Shown piece by piece: positions 1-11,230 of a stretch of DNA of 64,000 bases. The notes under the pieces were generated by a model, which did no database searches, was not told the origin of the DNA, and saw only the letters and a list, made by a program, of their open reading frames with translations. The stretch lies in assembly GCF_008831285.2 (NCBI RefSeq), contig NC_045147.1, positions 14,238,854-14,302,853 on the forward strand. Reading direction: 5' to 3'. This DNA comes from Nymphaea colorata (Eukaryota > Streptophyta > Magnoliopsida > Nymphaeales > Nymphaeaceae). A program made the translations under genes and the position numbers. The stretch's first letter is position 1, and each line of letters starts with the position of its first letter.

Positions 1-255
1 TTTCAGATTTATGGACCACGATCCAAGGTTCGAAACTAGCTTTACTTGGAGTGGCCCTGTGCGGCTGGATCTGGGTCAATTAAATCGGTTCAGAAATAAC
101 CGACCCGTTTCTGGGACGGATTTGTGGGAGGAAGGTGGAGAGAGCCCAGTTCCTCCAGTTGCCGCCACTTCCGACCCTCCCATTGCCGCTCAGTCCACTC
201 TCAAAGGACAGAAATCCTAGAAGCCCGGGAAGAGAGGAAGGAGAGAAAGAGAGTC

Positions 256-1860
256 ATGCCCCCGCCGAAGCTCTACCGGCAGCATCTTCACTCCTTCTCG
301 ACTAAGCGGCTCATCCATGCCGTCTCCGTCGACGTCCCCGACCTCCTTAGCGCCCCGAATTTGGACGCCTTCACCGTCACTCCTCCCATCTCCGGCTGGC
401 CCTCCCGCCTCACCCCACGCCGCCTCGTTCGCATGATAACTGGCCAGCAGAACGTCGATCTCGCCCTCCAGATGTTCGACTACGCCGGCAAATATCACAA
501 GGGCTTCTCGCACACCCCCGAGACCTACTCCGCTATGATCGAACGCCTCGCCCGTGCCCGCGAATTCGATGCTATGGAGTCCCTCTTCCGGAAAATGCAG
601 CCCGACGGCGTCCGCTGCGGCGAGCTCGCCTTCATCATCGCTATCCGCAACTACGGTTTTGCGAACCGGCCGCTGCCGGCCGTCCGGTGCTTCCTCCGCA
701 TGCCGGCGTTCGGCGTTGGCCGCTCCGTCCGATCCTTCAACACCCTCCTCAACGCCATGGTCCAAACGAAGCGATTCGACCTCGCTCACTTCCTCTACAA
801 GAATGCCTGCAAATTGGGAATCATCCCTAACGTCTTCTCCTGCAACATTCTGATCAAGGCCCTCTGCAAGATGAATGATGTAACCGCCGCGCTCAAGGTC
901 ATGGAGGAGATGCCGCAGCAAGGGTTCGTTCCCAATCCAGTCACCTACACGACAGTCCTCGGGGCCCTCTGCGCCTCCGGCGATCTATGGAAGGCCAGGG
1001 AGATCTTCAACGAGATACGCAGCAAAGGATGGGTTCTTGACGCTATCAGCTACACCGTTTTGATCGATGGGTATTGCAGGAACGGCAGATTGATCGATGG
1101 CGTGAAGCTTATGGACGATATGGAAGAGAATGGTGTCCGTCCCAACGACGTTACGTACAGCGTCGTGATCGAAGCGCTCTGCATGGAAGAAAAATCTGGG
1201 GAGGCTCTGAATCTACTGAACGATATGCTTGAGAGGAGGTTTCTGCCTTCGTCATCCTTGTGCTGTAAGGTTATAGATTTGTTGTGTCATAAGGGGAAGG
1301 TGGACGAGGCATCGGCATTGTGGAAAAGACTATTGAAGAAGAATTGCACGCCGGACAATGCTATCTCCAGCACGCTCATATATTGGCTGTGTAAGCATGG
1401 GAAACACAGAGAAGCGAAAAAGCTTTTCGATGAATTCGAGCGAGGATCGATCCCGAACATTGTCACATATAACGCCTTGATTTCAGGGATGTGTGAGAAT
1501 GGAGAATTGCAGGAAGCAGGGAGATTGTGGGACGATATGATCGATAAGGGGTGCCCTCCAAATGTCCATACATACAACACACTGATCGGGGGTTTCTGTA
1601 AATCCGGCAGAGCAGATGAAGGTATTAAGCTGTTGGAGGAGATGATTGAGAAGGAATGTGCGCCGAACAGGTTTACCTTTGCTGTGCTGCTTGATGGTTT
1701 TCTTGGGAAGGGCATGGAGGAGAGGATCACAGATGTTCTTATGGCTACATTGAGTAGAGGAATTCTTCTTGATATTGATTCATGGAGGGTATTCGTGACC
1801 AAGGTTGTTGATGGGTCTGAGGATTGGAGGCATACTCTCGATGGTATCGTGAGGCTTTGA
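256..1860 (+). CDS. P-class pentatricopeptide repeat protein, probably organellar
   Basis: A single uninterrupted reading frame encodes 534 residues when read from the ATG at 256. PPR proteins of this class bind organellar RNA and support its processing, stability or translation. About twelve 35-residue P-type repeats run from roughly residue 80 to the C-terminus. Typical repeat starts are TYTTVLGALC, SYTVLIDGYC, TYNALISGMC and TYNTLIGGFC. No E, E+ or DYW tail follows. The basic, Ser-containing N-terminus (MPPPKLYRQHLHSFSTKRL) suits a mitochondrial or plastid transit peptide, though this is inferred. The frame is open upstream to an ATG at 124. I prefer 256 because the extra 44 residues are low-complexity and look like translated leader. 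The gene has no introns, as is usual for the family. Third codon positions are GC-rich in the first kilobase and AT-richer afterwards. I cannot assign the exact orthologue. Confidence 0.93.
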   Translation: MPPPKLYRQHLHSFSTKRLIHAVSVDVPDLLSAPNLDAFTVTPPISGWPSRLTPRRLVRMITGQQNVDLALQMFDYAGKYHKGFSHTPETYSAMIERLARAREFDAMESLFRKMQPDGVRCGELAFIIAIRNYGFANRPLPAVRCFLRMPAFGVGRSVRSFNTLLNAMVQTKRFDLAHFLYKNACKLGIIPNVFSCNILIKALCKMNDVTAALKVMEEMPQQGFVPNPVTYTTVLGALCASGDLWKAREIFNEIRSKGWVLDAISYTVLIDGYCRNGRLIDGVKLMDDMEENGVRPNDVTYSVVIEALCMEEKSGEALNLLNDMLERRFLPSSSLCCKVIDLLCHKGKVDEASALWKRLLKKNCTPDNAISSTLIYWLCKHGKHREAKKLFDEFERGSIPNIVTYNALISGMCENGELQEAGRLWDDMIDKGCPPNVHTYNTLIGGFCKSGRADEGIKLLEEMIEKECAPNRFTFAVLLDGFLGKGMEERITDVLMATLSRGILLDIDSWRVFVTKVVDGSEDWRHTLDGIVRL

Positions 1861-4282
1861 TTGCAAGCATAATATGTTTGGAAGCTCTATTTTACTAACT
1901 GACCTCCATGAAAATGGACAAACTGAGGTCTCAACCGTGAAAGAGATCATAACGCTCATATCCGATCGCATGGGAGAACTCATAGATTCTTTTGAGTGAA
2001 ATAATTCATCCTTCCTGGATACTTGTGAACCAAGCAATTGAATTGGATGAACTCAAGGAGCAGTTCATCATTCCCCGCATGCCTCTGCCTAACTACTTTC
2101 CTTCAGTGAAGGGAAGGATTCAATTTTTTTTTTTTCCAGATTATTCGGCGGGCAGAATCTATACAACGGTGGTTTGAGTAAGTCTTGAATGAGTTCAATC
2201 CACTTTGTTCTTCGGGTTTAGACGGGTAGCTACAGTGATTGTTCGTTGTTCCCTCACGTGCCAATTCATGTGGAACAGTCTGCTGTTTACAGTTGCCTGT
2301 TTTGAGAGTCTTGTGCATTGATCAATAGAAGGTCTGACCATTTTCATGGTTAGAAATACGATTGGCGACTTCTTGGTACCTAAGTGATGGCGTCTTATTT
2401 GCAGCATGCAGTTATCACTTTTTTGGTAGTTCATCAAGGTTGGACTTGGCAGCTATTGAATTAGCCCAAGAGGCAGTAAAATATGGGGGACTCGGTTGGC
2501 ATGTCTTTTTAACTTATAATCGGCATGCTTCAGTTGTTGAACCGGACCAGGGTGCAGAGCGAATCGAAATTCCATTGGGGTTTACTTTCGGCTTCTTACA
2601 GCTCATGCTTCGCTAATCCCCGACCGATAGGCGGTGCCCTGTTGTTCTTCTGGTTAGTTAAATCATTTGGTTCTTCACAGACATGGTTATGCTTTCTTCA
2701 ACATGAAGGAAATGAAATATGTTGTAACTTGCATTCATTGTTTAACATCACCATATACTTGTATAAAAAAGAAAAAAAATTACCTTAATGTTATCATAAA
2801 AGATGGTTAAGATATTGTTTGTAATTTATAGGCCTTCGGATGAATTAAGCAGTGATTTGGTGTATCGAACACCTTTCAGTTCTCTTTAATAACTGCCTTG
2901 AACTCGGGTAAAATGGATTTCATGTGTCTTTTATCGTTTGAACGGTATAGTTCGGTCTCTCATTTATTTTTCTCCATAGTACTGTATTTAGATTGGTTAC
3001 TTATATTCTGTGTTCTCACGAATCTTGCATTCCGAGGTTGAAGTGAAAAGCTTGCTTGGGGGTTAGGCCCCCTACCTTTATTCCGAGGTTGAAGACCATA
3101 GTTTTTGCAGTTTAGGCTCTTTCTGGTGCACTTTTATGGGCAACGGAGTACCTGTATTGTCAATCCTTCGCGGCAGGATCCTTCTGTAAGCATGTGGAAA
3201 CAAGGTGGAGCGGAGAAATTATTACTGTTTTCTCTGGGATCATAAAAACAACATAGAAAAAAGTACGTGGAACAGATGCAGGATTGTAATTATCAATCTA
3301 GGTTTCTTTGGCTATGATGTCTCAAGCTTGTGTTTTGACGACTGGAAAATTGACTACAATATATGGAATAAGGTAACCTCCTTGTGCCTGCCAATCAGCC
3401 AAATGCATTAAAAATCAGATACAAATTGGATAGATTGCAACGAAAAATTGGCAAAGATGTAATTTATCCAGTGCATTTGCAATCACTATGTATGGTTTCG
3501 TGTGGTTGCCAAGAAAACTTGCAGTGTTCTTTAGGGCCTTTGATGATTTTGACTTTTGGTGTGTTGTTAGCATCTTAGCATGATTATGGAGGGTTTTAAT
3601 GTTTAAGATGTATAAGTCTGCATAGGTATTCCTGTGTATTCCCTTGCATGCGCCACCACACTGACCCAGCTTCTCACGTATATACAAGCACACACTAGAG
3701 GAGTTTACTGCGTTGGTTTAACCTGTAAGCTAATATTCTGCAGAACTCAAAGCACCTGCACATGAGCAAGTACGGCAAAACTTCATTAACAAGAAACTGC
3801 ATTGTCGTTTGGACCGTGACCTGCTGCCTGTTAAGCAGAATTTTTTTCCTGAACTAAGTCGCTTAGGTTCAGGTCTTGGGTTTTTTTGTTTCTATTTCCA
3901 CTCCAAAGTTAGTTTTCATGGCGGGATCTATTATTATTGTTGTTGTTGTTGTTGTCAACTGTTTGATGCTTTGATTGGGTTAGATCAATTACTATGGAAA
4001 CCATCAACAGAAAGCGTGATTAATAATTTAAGAAGATCCAGACTTCATGAAAAGTTACTTTATATACCAATCACATCGATTGACTGATTAAATCGATGAA
4101 GACCAAGTTCTCCAATTTGACAGTGCCCATGAATAACCCTACATATGTATACTAAATATTGATTCTATAAATATGACAAATTTGATTAGTTTTGTTCTCT
4201 TTCTTTTGAGTAAATTTTTTCTCTTTAGCAGTGAATGTAAAAAGAAAAAAGAAAGGTTGTCATACTATGAAAGTCAAAATTT

Positions 4283-4283
4283 A

Positions 4284-4317
<34 letters not shown>
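4283..4317. repeat. Compound (CT)n(TG)n microsatellite
   Basis: About ten CT units run directly into about nine TG units, with no gene overlap. Confidence 0.95.
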
Positions 4318-5973
4318 TGAATTATGTCTCCCCAACTAGGCCTCTTACATGTCTTTTTAACCTTTCTCAGGTATAACTGCACAGAGGCATAACTTTTGAA
4401 AACATAAGAATAAAATATGGAAATCTAATGTCCAAGTTGAATCTATAAAGGAAAGAAAACTAATTCCATTAATTGTGTTATTCTATAAAATATGATTTAC
4501 ATATAAAATTTTCATAATCTTCTTCCCATTTAAACATTTTACTCTGTCTATACGGCTAAATTTGTGAAAAGCAACGTTGGCGTTGCTTGAGAAGCAGAAG
4601 GCCCAAATAGCAAGAGGAAAATGGAATGTTCATGATCGAGTATTCACACACGCACGCAAATATATCTATACAACGACTAGCTAAGGTGTCTCACATCCTT
4701 GAAAAATGCAATATACTCTCTCATCATTGTAATATCAGATCTCTACGGGATTAAAACAAGAGAGTTAGAATGAATCAACAATTACATTTCAGATTTTTCA
4801 ACAACAGCCCCTCTCATGCACGATGGTATTTTCATCATCAAATGACTAATTTCATTTTTTTATTATGATAATGTAAAAAGCAATTATGAACAAGGGTCAT
4901 GAAGAGAAGGAAGTACGCACCCTCTCAGCTTGCCCTGTTGAAATAGTATCTTTGGGTTAAGTTATTATAAAGTAGATCATTGTCTATTGTATCTTGATTA
5001 GTGATCTGGAGAAAACATTTTGAATATGATCCTTGAGCTAGTTGTTTCCTTTTCCCCTCATGCACATCTTGGTGTCGCCCACACGAAACATCCCATGTGG
5101 ATGGCAACCAGATGGATGCCATTTTCTACTCCCATTTGGCTTTCAGTCGCTTTTTGGGTCCACACGAAGTGAGACATCGCCCATTTCCTGCTGCACAACT
5201 CTCATCATATATATAAACTCCAGATCTGTCCAACTGTCTCACATGCATCTCAAGGAGCCCCCATTACTTCTCTCCTCACCTCCTATCTGTACCACAATAC
5301 TTTGAAAAAAAAAACACCCAACATCCTCACTGGACCGTCTGTATCTGCTGACACAGCTATAGTGGACCACTACAATATTCTCTCTCTTTATTTCTCTCCA
5401 AATGATGGGTAATGGAACAGGGTTGGGTGCTGTGTTATTGTTATATCCTCGTTTCAATTCTTGGAGGGTGTTGTCCCTCTGTTGCACTAAGAGTTGAAAT
5501 TTGATCTCTGGCCAGGCAGACAGATAAATTGTAACAAGTATAGCAACGTTGATGCTAAATAGCAATCATAGGCCTTTCTGGTTGAGCAAAAAACTTCCCA
5601 CTTTTTTCTTTATGAAACGGCATATCATGTTTAGGATGTAAAAGGGGCTTTGGAAATTGAATGGTCGGCCTTACGTGCCGGGTACTGTAAGGCCGGAAAA
5701 ACATGTATTCCAAATTAGATGTGTTTAACTTGGTCTCATTTACTAGAAATGGCATTTTATCTTGTCTTTTATTATTAAATATGATATAGTGAATCCTGAG
5801 ATTGGGTAGATACGAGCAGCTGGATTTTGTAGGCACTCCCTTGTCTGCCACGGATCACAGTCTTACGTTTGAGAAGGAAGTAGTTAGTACATTTTTGCTG
5901 GTCAGATCATCTAAGTTTTCTAAAAAGAAAGCTTTCTAAATTGTAGAATTCTTTTTGATGATATGCTCAATCA

Positions 5974-5995
5974 TCTCTCTCTCTCTCTCTCTCTC
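5974..5995. repeat. (CT)n microsatellite
   Basis: About eleven CT units lie roughly 160 bp upstream of the early nodulin-like start codon, so the tract falls in its likely proximal promoter. Pyrimidine tracts are common just upstream of plant genes. Confidence 0.93.
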
Positions 5996-6066
5996 GAAAT
6001 AAAACATGTGCTTGCATGCACGCACACGCACACATACGTTTGAAAATAGAGAAATCAAGCCTTACA

Positions 6067-6073
6067 TATAAAG
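6067..6073 (+). promoter_or_regulatory. Putative TATA box of the early nodulin-like gene
   Basis: TATAAAG lies 86-92 bp upstream of the ATG at 6159. That distance fits a TATA box followed by a 5' leader of about 55-60 nt. No other good match lies between it and the start codon. Confidence 0.55.
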
Positions 6074-6158
6074 AACGGAGGATCTAAACTTCAGTTAAGT
6101 CCCTAACGGAGCTCCAAGCCTCCAATACCTCGTCCGGTCGTCACTCTGATCAGGAGAA

Positions 6159-6844
6159 ATGGCGTTCTTTGCCGATGTAAAAGTGAGGACCTTCTGGGCT
6201 CTGTGCCTTCTTCTGTTTGTACCAGGCAGAGTGCTCTGCTATCTATTCAGAGTGGGGGATCTAGATGCATGGGGAGTACCAGCTCCTGTGACACCAAAGA
6301 TCTACGATGATTGGTCGCAGAATAACAAGTTCCGTATTGGTGACTCTCTCCGTAAGTCTTCGTCCTCATTCTCTCTAAGCCGGCTCTCTCAAAGCTCTGT
6401 AAGAAACAAAAGAAAGCGCAGTTTATAAATTTCTCTTGTTTTTTGAACTTTGCAGTGTTTCTGTACCCACCAAGCGAGGAATCTCTGGTCCAAGTAACAG
6501 AAGATGCATTTAAATCATGCAACATCTCTAATCCGATCGCATATTTCAACGATGGCAACACGCTCTTCAACATCACTGGCCCTGGTACGTTCTACTTCAC
6601 CAGTGGGGTGGGTGGTCACTGCCTCAGATTGCAGAAGCTTGCTGTGTTTGTTCCTTCAAATGGGACGTCTAATCAACCTTCTTCTGCTCCATCGTCCCTG
6701 CCTGGAAGTTCATCATCTTCTTATCCCACGGTCTTCGGTCCAACTGCGTCGGCGCGGTCATCGGCGCCGGCCATGAGCGTTGCCTCTGTTTACTCCTCCA
6801 TGGCTTATCTTGTCTTCTCTTTCTTGCTCTTGATCTACATATAA
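6159..6844 (+). CDS. Early nodulin-like phytocyanin (ENODL), GPI-anchored
   Basis: Two exons, 6159-6351 and 6456-6844, join across a 104-bp GT-AG intron and encode 193 residues. A hydrophobic signal peptide (about residues 10-26) precedes a phytocyanin domain. The domain holds YDDWSQNNKFRIGDSL before the splice, then VTEDAFKSCN, FNDGNTLF and FYFTSGVGGHCLRLQKL. The type I copper site is not intact. The position of the Cys ligand is Ser (YFTSG), the first His is absent, and only the GHC His and the late Gln remain. This is typical of ENODLs, which are thought to act as cell-surface arabinogalactan-type proteins rather than electron carriers. A Pro/Ser/Ala-rich linker (about residues 130-170) and a hydrophobic C-terminal tail ending LLLIYI suggest glycosylation and a GPI anchor. 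The intron position, inside the domain just before LFLYPP, is usual for phytocyanins. Confidence 0.93.
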
Positions 6845-9161
6845 TCAACATTCTTGATTGGGATGTAGATCTACATTTTGTGGGCAGTGGAGAACTCGTT
6901 AGGTCCGTATGCAGCTCCGTTGTTCATGCTATGACAAGATCTCCTGTAACTGAAAAATTTTTGGAAGTGGAATTCTTTAGTATAAGAAATCAAACTGAGA
7001 ACGAGGAAATGAAACTGGTGGAGCTCAATATTTGGTTTTCCGGCACCATTTAAGTTTTAACGGGTTATCTAAGGTAAATCTCAGATGAGCTCCGAGCAGA
7101 GTCTTGATCGAGATCTTGAGCTCAAAAACTCTGCCCGACCTGCTTTCCACCTGTGGTGTTAGAACTCATTATACTGTTATCGTTACAGTTACAGTCATTC
7201 AAATCTCCTTTTTCATTCAGTAGACCTGATCTTAACGCTTGGATGTCGTCCTGGTGAGGTGCTCTGAATGAATAAGAGGAAGTTGGGACATCATCTTCCT
7301 TTGTGTTTCTGTGTTTTCACCATGAGACAGCTCAGTGGGAAGGATTTCGTGGTTTCGAATCGATTTCGAACTCAAAAGTTGTCAATATTGTTTTTGAATC
7401 TTTTCATTCCTCGTTGCTGCATTCGGCCGAACAGGGCCGTGAGCGGCTCATCGATTTGGGTGTCTGGAGAGAGGCAATTTTTCAGGGCGTGGCTCTGTTA
7501 TTGAGGAAGGAATCTCTCTTCCTTTCACGAACACGCGCTCGGATCATTTGCACCCATTAAAATACTAATGTTAATGGACTGGACAACTGCTAGTCTGCCT
7601 CGATTAACGTGACACATGACATGAGCCAAAGAAGGGAAACAAATCAGAAGGGAATTAAAAGACGTTTTGGATTTAATCTTTGGATGGATTTTATAGAAGA
7701 TGGATTTAAGTTCGAATTCAATGCAGACAAGTCGGATTAGTTCTTTATGAGATCCCAATCAAATATTAGATTGAAACTCGGTTAGCCGCGTATGGTTGAA
7801 CCCAGTTATTAATTGGATCCTGATTTCTTGACCAGTTTAGATTTAAGGGACTCGGATTTAGACTGATAATAAAAATACTGAATCCATTAATCTGCTTACA
7901 TTAGAGAATGCTTTGTTCAAGAGGGAATAAAAACTAAAAGTGTCCTTAGTGCATTGTCCAGGAAGCCCAGCACGAGCTTACTTGCTGCTAACCCAGTCTA
8001 GTGCCTAATGACAAGCTCAACATGTGTTCATTTATTTACTGAAGTGTTATTTAATTTTAATTCCGAGTTTTTGACGAACCAATTTATTGAAAGCCGGATC
8101 TTTTGAGGATGTCTGAATATGAACCTCACCATTTCTGTAATAAGGAAAAAAATTAATGTCCACTGCCCACTGCTCCACGGATGACAGGCAAGAAAAGACA
8201 TTAAAACCCGAACAGCTAAAGAACCTGCTTCCCATTAATTTTCCCGGCAAACCCACCGGAAAATGAGCCAAGTGGGGTGCTCCGTTCTGTAACAGTGTTG
8301 ATCAGCTATTTTCCTTGCTAATTGACCAATGTGCATCCATTCTGAATGGACGAGGAACAGCATGAGATGACAAGAAAAAAAATGATTGAGCAATCTTTTG
8401 GCAACCAAGAACCAACCGGAAAATGAGCAACAACGTGTGAAGTTTCACACCGGAAAATGTTCACCATTTTTGGGTCCTCACTCTTTTTCCAAGGCAAATT
8501 TTTTCTTGGTTGATAAACACTGCTTCCGAACCAAGTTGACAGGTGGGCAAGCCTGGTTGGAGTTATCTGACCCGAAATAGCTTGCAATCCGAGATTTGTA
8601 TTTTCCGGTCATTCTACATGATGATGTAGGCATGGAGGCACCTTGAAGAGATCTAGAAACTCTTCCCTTCCTCAATTCATCGATTCATGATTGCTTCTAG
8701 ACTTTGATGAAAAGCGGCATACCATGAAAAACAAATTGACTGTCAAACTTTCATCAACTAGTCCGACCAGCTATATTACGTCCCTTAACATACAATCTTG
8801 CACTCCTTTTGTATATGCTCGTAGTTGGTTAGGCCATCGGATGATAAGAAGCCAGTCACTGGCCATGAACCTTTTGCGCAAGCCAAGTCAAGTTTTCAGC
8901 TTGCTTTTGGATTCTTCGAGTGAGCAAGAAAAGGGCAAAAATCCATCAATAAAAGAATGAATTGAAACAATAGGAATCATGGTGTGTGGATTAATGTAAA
9001 GCAATCAAAAACTACTAATGGAGTAATAAACAATTTCCAAATCTCCAAATTGAGCCAATTAATGATTGAAGAGGATTGCTAATCTATATATACAAAGGCA
9101 ATTCAATAACGTAGCGTGTTGTGATCGTATACTTTCCAATCATCCAAGGACCTAATGACTT
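6845..9161. other. Intergenic region with degenerate repeat-like sequence
   Basis: The 3' UTR of the early nodulin-like gene comes first. No coding region was recognised after it. The 7660-7870 stretch has the loose CGGATT/GATTTAA-rich text that recurs elsewhere in the window. Near 8240-8460 a short phrase (ccggaaaatgagc) appears twice. No transposase or RNA gene is visible. Confidence 0.5.
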
Positions 9162-9215
9162 TAAGGGCTCGTTTGATTGCCCAGAAAAATTTGGTGGAGG
9201 GGTTGAAATAATGTA

Positions 9216-9241
9216 CGGGCGGGTGAAATTTCACCCGCCCG
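9216..9241. repeat. Perfect 26-bp subterminal palindrome
   Basis: The sequence is self-complementary over its whole length and centres on GTGAAATTTCAC. A second, shorter GTGAAATTTCACCCG copy follows at about 9262. Both lie inside the left end of the Harbinger element and may be transposase-binding or hairpin sites. Confidence 0.85.
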
Positions 9242-10063
9242 ATGCAAAAACCATCAAACGGGGTGAAATTTCACCCGCTCGACATTTTCCTTCCGAAGGC
9301 ATTCACCCGCGCGTCTTCCTCCGCAGTCAACGATCTCCCTCACATTGGAGAATAGCTGCCTGCTCACCGTCGCCACTCCGCCATCGCCGCTCTCACCGCC
9401 GCCGCTCTGCCGTCGCTGCTCAACCCTCGCCGCTTCCCTCGGGTTCCGTCTACTTCCCCTCCTTCATCGCTGCCGCTCAACCCTCGCTGCTTCCCTCAGG
9501 TTCCTTTTTCACACTGACTGGTTTTGTCAATGGATCAATTCATGGGTTCGTCTTCTCTCTTGGAGATGTGAGTGTCAAGACTCTTGAGTAGTTAATGGAT
9601 GTTCAGTCCAACTCGAAAACTTCCCCAAAATCTGCTTCGTTTTGGACAGAGGCTGGTGGCGATGAGTTTTTGTTTTTGGGGATCTTCGTTTTCTGGATCA
9701 ATTAGCAGGAATTTTGTGTAATTCAGTAACTTAATTATTTTGGAAGAAATATGGCGATTGGAGATGAATTGGGTGCTTCCAAGAAGAAATTGAAGAATGG
9801 TAACATTGATGTGCTATCTTCAACGCTGAGAATTTGCAGAACAATATGAAAACTATCTATTACAGGTTCTTTTTTGAATCCCTGCGATTCTGGATGTCCT
9901 GTTTTTTTCCTTGAAGCGTGCATATTTTTTTAGATCAATTCATCAACTAGTTTCATAATATGTAGCCAGATCTGGTGTTTTCACGACGTCGTTCACAGAT
10001 TTGGAGCTGAAAAACGAGAGTCAAGTTGAATGCATTTCGACCCAGGCTAATTCGGTTTTTCCC

Positions 10064-10195
10064 TTCTTGGCACAGAGGATCTCCTCCGAATGCAATGTCT
10101 GCACTTTGTGAAGCCACAGGAGCAGATAAAGCAGGTCATCAAGATCAATGACTACCAAAATTGCGGTTCTCGGCTTTGCATTCAAGAAAGACACA
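10064..10195 (+). pseudogene. UDP-glucose 6-dehydrogenase fragment captured in a transposon
   Basis: Three blocks match the highly conserved plant UDP-glucose dehydrogenase protein, in order but in shifted frames. They are FLAQRISS (10064-10087), NAMSALCEATGAD (10089-10127) and KQVIKINDYQ (10129-10158), then KIAVLGFAFKKDT (10157-10195). In the intact enzyme the first two blocks are separated by one Val codon, so two bases are missing here. The second and third blocks normally lie tens of residues apart, and the third and fourth about twenty, so internal deletions have joined them. The fragment cannot encode an active enzyme. It sits inside the Harbinger-type element, which implies transduplication of host coding sequence. 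Recognition rests on recalled family sequence. Confidence 0.85.
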
Positions 10196-11087
10196 GAGAG
10201 ACATCAGTTCCTGGGTTAGTGACAGTGCACTGGACGAAAAGCTTGTTGGTTTGTTGGGACCAGAGAGACATCAGTTCTTCAGCATCCTGAAAAATTGCCT
10301 TTTGCTTCTAGAGAGTGGACAATCTTATGTTGATTCTGATGTTCTTTAGCACTTGAATGTATACAGTGAAGTTAAAGGCAATTTTTTCTCTCTGATGTTC
10401 AACAGGTTTCAAGTAAACTGCAATTTGATTGACCTTCGTAAACAGAAATTTGATTGACCTTCCTGTAAACTGCAGTACCAATTTCATATTATGTTAGTGT
10501 TTGCTGCATTCTCTGCTTTCATGTTGTTGCAGCTTAGGTAGCCAACTAGTAACGGTTGCCTGCTAGCAAATAGCTGTGTTTTGAGTAATGGTGTGCTTTG
10601 GTTTAATACATTTTTGTCAAGTGAAAATCTTCACATCAGAAACAAAAAACTTTGTCATGGCAGTGCCTCTCTTCATATGATTCATTAGCATATAGATATG
10701 CTAAAATGCTTTATGGATCACATTTAGCTGTTACTTTTGCAATTATGTTTGGTTTGGCTAATGTTATATCATGTGAAGGATTTTGCAAGTTACTGCTTGT
10801 TGAACTGAATTAAAGTGCTGAAAGTTGAAAGTCACTTTTTTGCACTCAACTGGGTTTTCATGCTTGATTGCAACCTCAATTCGTTGGTAAATAAATAGGC
10901 CATTCCATTGGTTGTGTGTCTAGAATTTGGTTTTAGATGACCAAAAAAATAGACCATGCTTGTCTGCACGGGTTATATAAACAAAGAGGAAATTGAGGAA
11001 GAGAAGGAAAAGAAAAACAACTACTACTAACAGTCTTAAAAAAAAATCTCTCAAATTTTCTACTTTGTGCATCAAACAAGGTTAATT

Positions 11088-11227
11088 TTACCACGTTAAA
11101 TTCTACCCTGTCATCAAACAGAGCCTCAGATTAGAAGAGGGAGAAATTTCATCATGTAAATTTTTTCAAAAAAATTTACCATGATAAATTTACCACGTTA
11201 AATTCTTCCTGTGCATCAAACGAGCCC
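11088..11227. repeat. Duplicated right end of the Harbinger element
   Basis: ttaccacgttaaattct occurs at 11088-11104 and again near 11190. Each copy is followed within about 10 bp by a terminal-like phrase, catcaaacagagcct at about 11112 and catcaaacgagccct at 11214. A third partial terminus (catcaaacaagg) lies at about 11070. The right end was therefore duplicated locally, or a related element inserted next to it. Confidence 0.7.
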
Positions 11228-11230
11228 TAA

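Larger units (their letters stand above)
1861..6066. other. Intergenic region, no gene recognised
   Basis: This is AT-rich DNA between the first PPR gene and the early nodulin-like gene. The first few hundred bases probably include the PPR 3' UTR. The short open frames here show no family motifs and no codon structure. Simple repeats lie at 3938-3955 (GTT/TGT type), 4283-4317 (CT then TG) and 5974-5995 (CT). Confidence 0.6.
9165..11227. mobile_element. Non-autonomous PIF/Harbinger-type DNA transposon carrying a host gene fragment
   Basis: The ends are inverted repeats. The left end begins GGGCTCGTTTGAT at 9165, and the right end is its exact 13-bp complement, finishing at 11227. A TAA triplet flanks each side (9162-9164 and 11228-11230). 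Together the GGGC..GTTTG terminus and the 3-bp TWA duplication are diagnostic of the PIF/Harbinger superfamily. The 2063-bp interior has no DDE transposase or Myb-like ORF, so the element must move in trans. It contains subterminal palindromes, a GC-rich block near 9370-9500 with an imperfect internal duplication, and a broken UDP-glucose dehydrogenase segment at 10064-10195. Confidence 0.88.

Noticed and set aside
217-921. Long minus-strand open frame over the first PPR gene
   Set aside because: It is the antisense shadow of a GC-rich coding region and shows no family motifs, whereas the plus strand has clear PPR repeats.
9121-9591. 156-residue open frame at the left end of the Harbinger element
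   Set aside because: It crosses the transposon boundary and has low-complexity Ser/Pro/Arg content from a duplicated GC-rich block. There is no transposase motif.
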